A stretch of DNA of 11,224 bases, taken from assembly GCA_012841675.1 (NCBI GenBank), contig DUUG01000101.1:1-11224 (forward strand). Direction: 5' to 3'. The notes under the pieces were generated by a model. It saw only the letters and a list, made by a program, of their open reading frames with translations, was not told where the DNA came from and ran no database searches. This DNA comes from Clostridiales bacterium (GTDB lineage Bacteria; Bacillota; Clostridia; Oscillospirales; QAMX01). A program made the translations under genes and the position numbers. Positions 1 through 6,287 of the stretch are shown here, piece after piece. Each line of letters opens with the position of its first letter. Position 1 is the first letter of the stretch.

Positions 1-84
1 ATTCCGTAAAAATAGGTTCTGGAACAGAAATGATCCGCAGAGATTTGGATGCTATGGCTGAAATCGATGGCATACAAGAAAAGA

Positions 85-136
85 TGCACACCCCTTACGA
101 AAAAATGCACACCCCTCCGATATTTTGCACACCCCT
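85..136. repeat. Three phased 11-bp direct repeats (TGCACACCCCT)
   Basis: TGCACACCCCT occurs exactly at 85-95, 106-116 and 126-136. The start-to-start distances of 21 and 20 bp are close to two helical turns, so the copies would face the same side of the DNA. They could be binding sites (iteron-like) or coding repeats of a protein linker (MHTP/CTP in frame 3). Confidence 0.75.
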
Positions 137-283
137 CTATAAATCGTTAAGCGAGGGTATGGTGCAAGGCAAAATTCCTCGGAGAAAGTGTGCGTTTCTT
201 GTTTCAGCGAACCCATGCAATACTGCTGCTTTTATGAAAAAGTGCGAAAAAGCCTTATTTCAAGCCATTTTCGGGCATAAGAC

Positions 284-328
284 AAGAACGCTAATTTTGA
301 TATTCACTGTATCAAAATTAGCGTTCTT
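284..328 (-). terminator. Perfect 19-bp stem-loop after tRNA-Ser(GCU)
   Basis: The arms 284-302 and 310-328 are perfectly complementary over 19 bp, with a 7-nt loop (TTCACTG on the plus strand). The hairpin begins 3 nt past the encoded CCA of the tRNA. On the minus strand it is followed by TGTCTTATG, a poor T-run, so termination is plausible but not textbook. The stem is longer and more AT-rich than usual for a tRNA terminator. Confidence 0.5.
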
Positions 329-331
329 ATA

Positions 332-422
332 TGGCGGAGAAAGAGGGATTTGAACCCTCGCGCCGGTATGCCCGACCTACTCCCTTAGCAGGGGAGCCCC
401 TTCACCACTTGGGTATTTCTCC
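332..422 (-). tRNA. tRNA-Ser(GCU)
   Basis: The minus-strand reading folds as a class II tRNA. The acceptor pair is GGAGAAA/TTTCTCC, and the D-arm has CCC/GGG stems. The anticodon stem is CTCCC/GGGAG with loop CTGCTAA, giving anticodon GCU. A long variable arm (stem GTCGG/CCGGC) identifies serine, and the T-arm is GAGGG-TTCAAAT-CCCTC. Discriminator G and CCA are encoded (332-334). The gene is 91 nt with CCA. I see no promoter in the 35 bases between it and ddh, so it is probably co-transcribed from the promoter at 1561-1589 or from one inside ddh. Confidence 0.95.
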
Positions 423-430
423 ATATATGA

Positions 431-459
431 GCCGGTTTTGCAAAACCGGCATATTTTTT
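431..459 (+). terminator. Palindromic hairpin between ddh and tRNA-Ser, T-run on plus side
   Basis: Bases 431-450 form a perfect palindrome (GCCGGTTTTG and its complement) followed on the plus strand by ATATTTTTT. The T-run therefore suits a transcript arriving from the left on the plus strand, although the genes on both sides are on the minus strand. For ddh the hairpin lies just after the stop, 8 nt before the tRNA 5' end, with no T-run. There it may act as an RNA processing or 3'-protecting stem. It could be bidirectional. Confidence 0.5.
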
Positions 460-1342
460 AAACAAGTCTGCGAATAATTTCGTCCCTGTCGCCGGACAAA
501 AGATCGATTATGGGAACCTCAATCAACGTATAACAGCCGGGGCTTTGTTTCATGGCCGCTCTTGCAGAAGAAACCAAAATCTGCGCTGTTAAAGCCGGGT
601 TGTGAACGCTCATGGTAAAGCGGAAATTCTGGTTATGCGTCTGACCGGAAACGCCCTTGCGCGTCAAATCCACACCGTGTCCAAAATCGCGCAAAACCGC
701 AACATCAGACACTTGAATCACATGGGTTTCGTCATGGGCAAAATATGCATCGGCCTTTAACTTAGCCGTAACTTCTTCCAGCGTCGCACCAGACTCCAGC
801 TCCACATAGACCACACGACGGTGAACGGAGGATCCGAGAGGCACGGTCATGGACAAGGCATCCTTGACGCCGGGAATGGCTTTGGCCGCTACCGTATGAC
901 CCATGCTCATGCCGGGGCCAAAATTGGTGTAGGTAATTCCTTTGGGAGCCATGGCTTCCAACAAGGCGCGAATCACCGAGTCAGAACCGGGATCCCAGCC
1001 GGCAGAAATAATGGAAACCGCGCCGGCTTCTTTTGCCACCGGATCTAACGTTTTTCGCAACTCTGCAATCTGGGAATGAATATCAAAGCTGTCAACCGTA
1101 GAAATGCCTTTAGAAAGCAGCTTCTTTACCACAGCAGGCACGTCGCGGCTGCACGAGCAAACAATCGCCACGTCTACAGCGCCAAGCGCATCCACGCTTC
1201 GTACAACAGGAACTCCCTCGACAAAGGCCTCTGAACAGCTTTGGCTAACGATTCCCACGACGGTAAAATCGGGATCCACCAACAGCGTATCCAAAACAAA
1301 CCGTCCAATGTTGCCAAATCCATAAATCGCCGCTCTAATCAT
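458..1342 (-). CDS. ddh: meso-diaminopimelate dehydrogenase
   Basis: This NADP-dependent enzyme reductively aminates tetrahydrodipicolinate to meso-2,6-diaminopimelate in one step, bypassing the succinylase/acetylase routes. It acts in the cytoplasm, and the product feeds peptidoglycan and lysine. The 294-aa protein starts with a dinucleotide-binding glycine motif GFGNIGRF (8-15). It then has DSFDIH (84-89), the conserved SAGWDPGSDS loop (113-122) and GPGMSMGHT (142-150), all typical of the DapDH family. At 294 aa it is close to the shorter Symbiobacterium-type (type II) enzymes of about 299 aa rather than the roughly 320-aa corynebacterial type. The type assignment is inferred from length only. 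The ATG is preceded by AAGGATG at slightly long spacing. It lies between two tRNA-Ser genes and 1.4 kb from lysA, which uses its product. Confidence 0.93.
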   Translation of the reverse strand: MIRAAIYGFGNIGRFVLDTLLVDPDFTVVGIVSQSCSEAFVEGVPVVRSVDALGAVDVAIVCSCSRDVPAVVKKLLSKGISTVDSFDIHSQIAELRKTLDPVAKEAGAVSIISAGWDPGSDSVIRALLEAMAPKGITYTNFGPGMSMGHTVAAKAIPGVKDALSMTVPLGSSVHRRVVYVELESGATLEEVTAKLKADAYFAHDETHVIQVSDVAVLRDFGHGVDLTRKGVSGQTHNQNFRFTMSVHNPALTAQILVSSARAAMKQSPGCYTLIEVPIIDLLSGDRDEIIRRLV

Positions 1343-1375
1343 GTTAATGGTTCATCCTTTGTATGGGTTTCACCG

Positions 1376-1489
1376 CCCAGGGAATAGTTGGCGGAGAGAG
1401 AGGGATTCGAACCCCCGGCCCTTTCGGGTCACCGGTTTTCAAGACCGGCTCTTTAAACCACTCAGACATCTCTCCACAGATTCCCTGGG
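1376..1489 (-). repeat. 10-bp inverted repeat enclosing tRNA-Ser(UGA)
   Basis: CCCAGGGAAT (1376-1385) and ATTCCCTGGG (1480-1489) are perfect inverted copies lying 3-4 nt outside the two ends of the tRNA. In the precursor RNA they would pair leader with trailer and extend the acceptor end across a small internal loop. That could form a processing substrate or separate the tRNA from the ddh message. Confidence 0.75.
1389..1475 (-). tRNA. tRNA-Ser(UGA)
   Basis: The minus-strand fold has acceptor GGAGAGA/TCTCTCC and anticodon stem CCGGT/ACCGG with loop CTTGAAA, giving anticodon UGA. A long variable arm (GACCCGAAAGGGCC region) and T-arm GGGGG-TTCGAAT-CCCTC follow. Discriminator G and CCA are encoded at 1389-1391. 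The gene is 87 nt with CCA. It is the first gene after the consensus promoter at 1561-1589 and lies 47 bp upstream of ddh. Confidence 0.96.
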
Positions 1490-1560
1490 TATCCGAAAGC
1501 CAGCTTGACCTTCCTTGGATCCGGAGAAACGGATAAGCAAGGGGTATAAATCACTTTATT

Positions 1561-1589
1561 ATTATAGCATATCCCCGAAATACTGTCAA
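1561..1589 (-). promoter_or_regulatory. Perfect-consensus sigma-A promoter for tRNA-Ser(UGA)/ddh
   Basis: On the minus strand TTGACA (1589-1584) is followed by exactly 17 nt and TATAAT (1566-1561), matching both hexamers 6/6. The expected start is near 1554, which leaves a leader of about 80 nt before the tRNA. Such strength fits a stable-RNA promoter. ddh has no separate promoter that I can see, so it probably rides on this one. Confidence 0.9.
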
Positions 1590-1664
1590 TCCTTCCGATA
1601 TTTTTTTGTTGCTTCCTGCGAGGTTTTACAGCAAAAGAATCAAGCAGATCCCTTTTCAGCATGC

Positions 1665-2669
1665 CTAAAATAGCTTCCGAATATGTATTTCCGGGTCTTT
1701 TAGAACGCTCAAGCCAATGCGCTCAATCCCGTCTAGCCACTCATCCCGGGCATTGTAGTAAATGCGAAGCTCGTCCCCGACGGAAACACAGTCCAACTGG
1801 TAGACTAATGCTTTTTTCCAGTCCGCCGTGCCCGGCAACAAAATGGGGCCAAAGGGCGCTTCCTCCCACGCAAGCCCGTCTTTCGACACCAACACAGCAA
1901 TGGCCGACCGAGGGTATCCTTCCGCATCCAGATAAATCGGGTTGTAAAAGGCAATATACTGATCCTCCCACCCATACACCTTAAACCCGCCGCAGCCTAA
2001 GTTCCGGTATGGGTTATCTGCATCGGGGGAAAGAATCGGCTCGTCCCGCTTTACAAAGCCAGACAAGGGCGAATCGCTCTCGGCAACCCCGATATGAAGC
2101 GGCTCAGGATAATTGCAAAGGGGTAGCAAGACCGAACCGCCGCTGTAATACAAGCGGTATTTGCCGTTTGGCAGGCGCACCATGCAGGGGTTGCGCACGC
2201 ATTTTTCCGGGCCGACCTCTTCCCACGGGCGGTCCACCACAAGAATATCCACCGGCTCTGACCATTCTTCCAAATCCGTGCTCGTTCTTGCCCGGATAAT
2301 GTACGCCACATTCTTGCCGTAGGTATCCCCCGGGCGGCCCTGGGCCTTCAAATCCCGCCATATTACTTCAGAGGAATATAAAATCCAGCGCCCATCATCT
2401 TTAAAAAGACAAACTGGGCCGACGTTAAATTGCCACCGCTTGTAAAACGACCAAGAAAGCCCGTCTTCGGAGGTTAAATGATAGAGATAGGGAATATAAT
2501 CGTCAAAAAACCCGTGGTAAAACATATGCCACTGGTGGTCAAACGCACCGGGTAGGAGAATCTGCGGGTCGCCGATGGCATACCGGTTTTTCTCCCCATG
2601 AAAAAAGCCGACGATGGGATTTTCGGGGCAATCCTGCCAGCGCTTGTCGGATAAATCGGGAAACTGCAT
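1665..2669 (-). CDS. Five-bladed beta-propeller glycosidase-like protein (GH43/GH32/GH130-type fold)
   Basis: This is a 334-aa protein without signal peptide or membrane segment, so probably cytoplasmic. The blade signature S/T-x-D-x-x-x-W recurs at TSEDGLSW (66-73), TSTDLEEW (129-136) and VSKDGLAW (261-268). Strand patterns such as HMFYHG (48-53), YRLYYSGG (171-178) and LRIYYNARDEW (301-311) fit five-bladed propeller glycosidases. GDPQILLP (33-40) and VRNPCMVRLPNGK (158-170) hold acidic and aromatic residues placed like active-site loops. I cannot assign a GH family, substrate or catalytic residues with confidence. It could be a hydrolase or a phosphorylase. The ATG has an ideal AGGAGG seven bases upstream. 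It stands alone between lysA and the tRNA-ddh unit, with no transporter or regulator nearby to suggest a sugar. I see no clear terminator in the 76 bases after it. Confidence 0.75.
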   Translation of the reverse strand: MQFPDLSDKRWQDCPENPIVGFFHGEKNRYAIGDPQILLPGAFDHQWHMFYHGFFDDYIPYLYHLTSEDGLSWSFYKRWQFNVGPVCLFKDDGRWILYSSEVIWRDLKAQGRPGDTYGKNVAYIIRARTSTDLEEWSEPVDILVVDRPWEEVGPEKCVRNPCMVRLPNGKYRLYYSGGSVLLPLCNYPEPLHIGVAESDSPLSGFVKRDEPILSPDADNPYRNLGCGGFKVYGWEDQYIAFYNPIYLDAEGYPRSAIAVLVSKDGLAWEEAPFGPILLPGTADWKKALVYQLDCVSVGDELRIYYNARDEWLDGIERIGLSVLKDPEIHIRKLF

Positions 2670-2706
2670 AAAGCTGCCTCCTAAAAGTCTAGCTTAATGT
2701 ATCGTA

Positions 2707-2735
2707 ATCTTACCATGCACGCCCTAAAAACACAA
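2707..2735 (-). promoter_or_regulatory. Possible weak sigma-A promoter for the glycosidase gene
   Basis: TTGTGT (2735-2730), 17 nt and TAAGAT (2712-2707) on the minus strand match consensus 3/6 and 4/6. It overlaps the T-run of the lysA terminator and lies 38 bp before the start codon. It is the best candidate in a short gap, but weak. Confidence 0.3.
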
Positions 2736-2766
2736 GCACCGGGCGGGTCATCCGTCCGGTGCTTAA
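2726..2766 (-). terminator. lysA: Intrinsic terminator of lysA
   Basis: The arms AAGCACCGG (2734-2742) and CCGGTGCTT (2756-2764) pair perfectly, and a further CGG/CCG extends the stem past one mismatch. On the minus strand the stem is followed by GTGTTTTTA. It begins about 12 bases after the lysA stop codon. Confidence 0.85.
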
Positions 2767-2776
2767 AATCAAGTAT

Positions 2777-4075
2777 TTACACGTCGTTGCGCATGACATC
2801 GGCATACGTTTCCGCTTTGACCACCACACGGTCCACCCCGTCTTTGACCATGACGATGGCGGGCCTTGGAATACGGTTATAGTTGGAGGACATGGAGTAG
2901 TTGTATGCCCCTGTTGTCATAACGGCTAAAATATCGCCGCGGCCGCAGGATTGCAGCTTCGTATGTTCTTGGATCAGATCTCCGCTTTCACAGCAGCGGC
3001 CGGCAATAGTCACTGTTTGGTCTGCCGGGGCGTTGGCACGGTTGGCAATAACCGCCGTATACGGCGACTGATACAGCGCATAGCGGGGGTTGTCGGTCAT
3101 GCCGCCGTCTACAATCACAAACGTGCGTATGCCGGGGATATGCTTCACGCTGCCGACGGTGTAAAGGGTAATGCCTGCGTTGCCGACAATGGAACGGCCC
3201 GGCTCAATGACTATATACGGTACAGGGAACGACAAACTGGCGGCCACGGCCTTTAAGGCGCCGGCAATCCGCCACATATATTCGCCGTAGGGCATGACGG
3301 CATCGCTTTCCACATAGCGGCTTCCGAATCCGCCGCCCATGTTCAGCTCTGTCAACGTGATGCCCATTTCCTCGCGCACCTTGGCCATAAACCCGATCAT
3401 AAGCTCTGCCGTATGAGCAAAGGGAGCCTCGTCAAAAATCTGCGAGCCGATGTGGCAGTGCATTCCCTTTAAGGCAAGGCCGGGCATAGCAGCGGCCCGT
3501 TTGGCAGCAGCCAGCGCATCCCCCGTTTCCAGCGTAAAGCCGAACTTAGAGTCGTTCTGGCCGGTCATAACAAAGCTATGGGTATGGGCGTCCACACCCG
3601 GCGTAATGCGAAGGTAAATATCGGCCGTTACATTTCTGGCCGCTGCCATGGCCGACAGGGTTTCCATTTCTTCCCAGTTGTCTACCACGATGCGGCCCAC
3701 ACCGTAATCCAAAGCCAGCGCAAGCTCTGCCTCGGTTTTGAAGTTGCCGTGGAAATAGAGCCGCTCGGCGGGAAAGCCTGCCTGGATGGCCGTATACAGC
3801 TCGCCGCCGGACACCACGTCCGCTCCGCAGCCTTCTTCCTTGACAATTTCATACATCGCCTTGAAAGCACAGGCCTTGCTGGCAAAGGCAACCATGCCGC
3901 CGTTTTCATAGTTGTCGTCAATCGATTTTTTATACTCACGCAGCGCGCTGCGAATACTCATCTCATCCATTACATACAAAGGCGTGCCGTACTTTTTGGC
4001 CAGTTCCACCGTATCCACACCGCCGATGGTCAAATGCCCTTGCTCGTTTACGCTTAAACCGTCTGAAACAAACAT
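2777..4075 (-). CDS. lysA: Diaminopimelate decarboxylase
   Basis: This PLP-dependent fold-III enzyme decarboxylates meso-diaminopimelate to L-lysine, the last step of lysine synthesis in the cytoplasm. Counted from the ATG at 4075 (432 aa, normal length), the PLP lysine is in FASKA (K67). HCHIGSQ is at 206-212, the phosphate-binding GGGFG at 247-251 and EPGRSIVGNAG at 291-301. The partner-site Cys is in CESGD (C362), and GAYNYSMSSNYN (389-400) closes the active site. A TTG codon lies one codon upstream at 4078. GGAGG sits 7 bases before the ATG but only 4 before the TTG, so I prefer the ATG. It is monocistronic, with its own promoter and terminator. Together with ddh it covers the one-step DAP route to lysine. 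Confidence 0.97.
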   Translation of the reverse strand: MFVSDGLSVNEQGHLTIGGVDTVELAKKYGTPLYVMDEMSIRSALREYKKSIDDNYENGGMVAFASKACAFKAMYEIVKEEGCGADVVSGGELYTAIQAGFPAERLYFHGNFKTEAELALALDYGVGRIVVDNWEEMETLSAMAAARNVTADIYLRITPGVDAHTHSFVMTGQNDSKFGFTLETGDALAAAKRAAAMPGLALKGMHCHIGSQIFDEAPFAHTAELMIGFMAKVREEMGITLTELNMGGGFGSRYVESDAVMPYGEYMWRIAGALKAVAASLSFPVPYIVIEPGRSIVGNAGITLYTVGSVKHIPGIRTFVIVDGGMTDNPRYALYQSPYTAVIANRANAPADQTVTIAGRCCESGDLIQEHTKLQSCGRGDILAVMTTGAYNYSMSSNYNRIPRPAIVMVKDGVDRVVVKAETYADVMRNDV

Positions 4076-4099
4076 CAAGTTTCCTCCGTTCTTCGGATC

Positions 4100-4115
4100 G
4101 CGCCCTCAAAGGCGC
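4100..4115 (-). promoter_or_regulatory. Small hairpin in the lysA leader
   Basis: GCGCC (4100-4104) and GGCGC (4111-4115) form a 5-bp GC stem in a leader of about 40 nt, 10 nt upstream of the GGAGG. It is too short for a lysine riboswitch. Any role is unknown. Confidence 0.35.
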
Positions 4116-4124
4116 TTTCTCATT

Positions 4125-4153
4125 ATTATACATTTTATCTGGAATTTCCGCAA
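4125..4153 (-). promoter_or_regulatory. sigma-A promoter of lysA
   Basis: On the minus strand TTGCGG (4153-4148), a 17-nt spacer and a perfect TATAAT (4130-4125) place the start near 4118, about 43 bases before the lysA ATG. The -35 matches consensus 3/6. Confidence 0.7.
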
Positions 4154-4235
4154 TAGCAAAGGGAAATAAAACACGCAATTTGTATAATTATGCCTTGCCC
4201 TTCGTGGAAATCCATACACTTCTTATGTAACCCGA

Positions 4236-4273
4236 CAAAAAAGCAGCGCCTGACTTTAGTCTCACGCTGCTTT
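4236..4273 (-). terminator. Intrinsic terminator of the lgt-folD operon
   Basis: The arms AAGCAGCG (4241-4248) and CGCTGCTT (4265-4272) pair perfectly, with an inner GACT/AGTC mini-stem. On the minus strand they are followed by TTTTTTGTC. The hairpin begins about 25 bases after the folD stop. Confidence 0.92.
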
Positions 4274-4295
4274 CGTTTTCTTTCCGCTATGTAAT

Positions 4296-5147
4296 TTATG
4301 CTTGGGCGGCCATTTTTGCCGCTGTCAATGTGTTTTCCAAAAGCATCGCCCGGGTCATGGGGCCAACGCCGCCGGGCGCTGGCGTGATGTACGAGGTAAT
4401 CTTTTCCACTGCGGGGAAATCCACGTCGCCGGTCAATTTCCCCTCGGCGTTTACGTTCATGCCCACGTCGATGACTACCGCACCGGGCTTGACCATATCC
4501 GCCGTCACAAAGTTGACAATTCCCACCGCACAAACGAGGATATCTGCCCTGCGGGTCACTTCCGCGAGGTTGGCCGTTTTCGAGTGGCACATGGTCACCG
4601 TGCCGTTGGCGTGGAGCAAAAGCATGGCCTGGGGCTTGCCCACGATGTTAGACCGGCCAATGACCACACACTCCCGCCCCTCTACGGGGATGTTATACGC
4701 TTCCAAAAGCTTCATAACCCCCGCCGGCGTGCACGGAGCAAAGGTATACTTCCCTTGCATAACACGGCCGACGTTTTCCGGGTGAAACGCGTCCACATCC
4801 TTCGACGGCGAAATTGCCGTAATCACCTTGGCGGCGGACAGCCCCTTGGGAAGGGGCAACTGCACCAGGATACCGTGCACCGCCGGGTCGTTGTTGAGCC
4901 GGGCAATCAGTGCAAGCAGCTCCTGCTCTGTTGTACCGGCAGGAAGGACGTATTTTATGCTTCTAATGCCACATTCGGCACAGTCTTTTTCTTTATTGGC
5001 CACATAAAAGCAGGAGGCCGGATCATCGCCCACCAAAATTACGGCCAGACAAGGCTGGATCCCCTGTTGTGTTAAAAGTGCGACCTCGTCTTTGATTTGC
5101 TGTCTCAAACGGGCCGCAAGCGCCTTACCGTCCATGAGAATTGCCAT
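4296..5147 (-). CDS. folD: Methylenetetrahydrofolate dehydrogenase / methenyltetrahydrofolate cyclohydrolase
   Basis: This bifunctional cytoplasmic enzyme interconverts 5,10-methylene-THF, 5,10-methenyl-THF and 10-formyl-THF, supplying one-carbon units for purines and formyl-methionine. The 283-aa length is normal. The first family signature has S45, Y48 and catalytic K52 in SCFYVANK. QLPLPKG is at 96-102, and D118 lies in PSKDVDAFHP. The dinucleotide-binding GRSNIVGKP is at 164-172, and TPAPGGVGPMT (255-265) is the second signature. The ATG has AAGGAG at 7-base spacing. It starts 11 bases after the lgt stop on the same strand and ends before a strong terminator, so lgt and folD form a two-gene operon. 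Nothing is unusual in the sequence. Confidence 0.97.
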   Translation of the reverse strand: MAILMDGKALAARLRQQIKDEVALLTQQGIQPCLAVILVGDDPASCFYVANKEKDCAECGIRSIKYVLPAGTTEQELLALIARLNNDPAVHGILVQLPLPKGLSAAKVITAISPSKDVDAFHPENVGRVMQGKYTFAPCTPAGVMKLLEAYNIPVEGRECVVIGRSNIVGKPQAMLLLHANGTVTMCHSKTANLAEVTRRADILVCAVGIVNFVTADMVKPGAVVIDVGMNVNAEGKLTGDVDFPAVEKITSYITPAPGGVGPMTRAMLLENTLTAAKMAAQA

Positions 5148-5158
5148 GAAAAAACTCC

Positions 5159-6178
5159 TTAGTTATCTTTTTCTGTCTCGTCGGCCTCTTCCGACTTTTC
5201 CTTCGATGCCGGCTCCTGCGGCTCGTCGGGATCTTCCAAAGCATCGGCTACATCCGGTTCCACCGCTTCGGCAATTTCCACCGTTTCCGCCGCTTCTTCC
5301 GCCACGATTTCCTCGGAAGAATCATTTTTAGGCGTCGAAACCGAAACATAAGCCGCCGCTTCCTCCGGCGTCAAAAGCAAAATCGGCTCACTGCCGGAAG
5401 AAAAAATAAAGCGGTATGCCAGAATACCAAGGGCCACCAGCGCAGACAGGAAGCCTACCACCTGAGAGGCCTTGAGACCCGAATCGAAGAAATACAAAAT
5501 ATCCTGCTCGGCGCGAATACCTTCCAGAAGGCCGCGGCCGATGCCGTACCACGCCACATAGCTCCAGAAAATTTGCCCATAGAACCGGCGGCGCTTTGAC
5601 ATGAAATGAAAAAGCACAAAGCCTAGCATATTCCAAAGGAACTCATAAAAGAACAGAGGGTGCACTGCCTGGCTGTAATTGATGCGCATGCCCCAGGGCA
5701 GGTCGGTGGCAATCCCGAAAACCTCGCCGTTGACAAAGTTGCCCCAGCGGCCCACAGCCTGTCCAATGAGCAGGCCTAAGGCGCCGATATCAAATAAGTT
5801 CATGGCGTTGATTTTCTTCACCCGCGCAAAAATCCATGCGGCCAGCGCCGCGAAAATAATGGCGCCGTAGATGGCGATACCGCCTTCCCAGATATACAAA
5901 GCACGGATGGGGTTGCTTGCATACTGATCCCAAGCCAGTACCACATAATACAGGCGGGCGCCGATAATGGCGGCCGGTGTTGCAATGAGAAGCATATCAA
6001 TCAGATGATCCTGCTTGATGCCGAACTTGGGGCTTCTTTTCAGACAGTACCAAACAGCCAGCGCAAACCCGATGGCAATAATCAGGCCGTACCAGCGAAT
6101 GGATAAATTCCCGATAGAAAAAATCTCCGGTTTGATTTTTAAATCAATTCCAAGACCGGGAAATTGGATGTGCTTCAT
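5159..6178 (-). CDS. lgt: Prolipoprotein diacylglyceryl transferase with acidic C-terminal tail
   Basis: This polytopic membrane enzyme moves diacylglycerol from phosphatidylglycerol to the lipobox cysteine of prelipoproteins, the first step of lipoprotein maturation. Counted from the ATG at 6178 (339 aa), hydrophobic segments lie near 30-47, 60-82, 101-118, 127-141, 175-193, 203-215 and 240-259. The Lgt signature GRWGNFVNGEVFG is at 143-155, and the conserved R215 and E219 lie in YGIGRGLLEGIR. The position of the E. coli H103 motif reads GGIAIYGAI, with Tyr104 instead of His. Residues 261-339 add an acidic tail, rich in Glu, Ala and Asp, absent from typical Lgt of about 260-290 aa. TTG at 6184 is possible, but GGGAGG is only 3 bases from it and 9 from the ATG, so I chose the ATG. 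Confidence 0.95.
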   Translation of the reverse strand: MKHIQFPGLGIDLKIKPEIFSIGNLSIRWYGLIIAIGFALAVWYCLKRSPKFGIKQDHLIDMLLIATPAAIIGARLYYVVLAWDQYASNPIRALYIWEGGIAIYGAIIFAALAAWIFARVKKINAMNLFDIGALGLLIGQAVGRWGNFVNGEVFGIATDLPWGMRINYSQAVHPLFFYEFLWNMLGFVLFHFMSKRRRFYGQIFWSYVAWYGIGRGLLEGIRAEQDILYFFDSGLKASQVVGFLSALVALGILAYRFIFSSGSEPILLLTPEEAAAYVSVSTPKNDSSEEIVAEEAAETVEIAEAVEPDVADALEDPDEPQEPASKEKSEEADETEKDN

Positions 6179-6222
6179 GAGCAACTTCCTCCCTATGCAA
6201 GATGTTCCATAAAGTCTTTGTA

Positions 6223-6231
6223 ATTATACCA
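6223..6231 (-). promoter_or_regulatory. Extended -10 promoter of lgt-folD
   Basis: The minus strand reads TGGTATAAT, a perfect TATAAT with the TGn extension, and no good -35 at 16-18 bp (TTTTCT or similar). An extended -10 can replace a -35. The start would be near 6216, about 38 bases before the lgt ATG. Confidence 0.7.
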
Positions 6232-6287
6232 TACTTACGGGCCAAAGAAAACCATCTTTTTCCTAAGTGTATCCCTTTCTCCGCCCT

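Larger units (their letters stand above)
1..331. other. Gene-poor left edge with possible mobile-gene remnant
   Basis: This stretch has about 42 percent G+C, against roughly 50-60 percent in the flanking genes, and I see no convincing complete gene. On the plus strand, frame 3 is open from base 3 and reads KIGSGTEMIRRDLDAM then MHTPYEKMHTPP (bases 9-119). The repeated MHTP/CTP text resembles the low-complexity linkers I recall from replication-initiator or helix-turn-helix proteins of Firmicute mobile elements. This is a recollection of style, not a family match. The frame stays open to base 353, but the later part runs through a hairpin and into a tRNA gene, so it is not a credible protein end. 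It may be a truncated gene or plain non-coding DNA. Confidence 0.3.

Noticed and set aside
85..136. CRISPR array
   Set aside because: There are only three 11-bp units with 9-10 bp between them, far too short for CRISPR repeats and spacers.
30..353. 107-codon plus-strand open frame as a complete gene
   Set aside because: It has no ribosome site, its start is arbitrary because the frame is already open upstream, and it runs through a hairpin into the tRNA. Only the first 40 codons look at all protein-like.
1462..1662. 66-codon minus-strand open frame across the tRNA promoter
   Set aside because: It covers a consensus promoter and the 5' end of a tRNA, has no ribosome site and resembles no family.
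3578..4057. 159-codon plus-strand open frame opposite lysA
   Set aside because: It is a shadow of lysA codons, with no ribosome site or family features.
4079..4120. Lysine riboswitch ahead of lysA
   Set aside because: The promoter at 4125-4153 leaves only about 40 nt of leader with one 5-bp hairpin. A lysine riboswitch needs roughly 170 nt.
4302..5075. 257-codon plus-strand open frame opposite folD
   Set aside because: It is antisense to a full-length, clearly conserved folD. Its His/Arg/Gly-rich translation is typical of a shadow frame.
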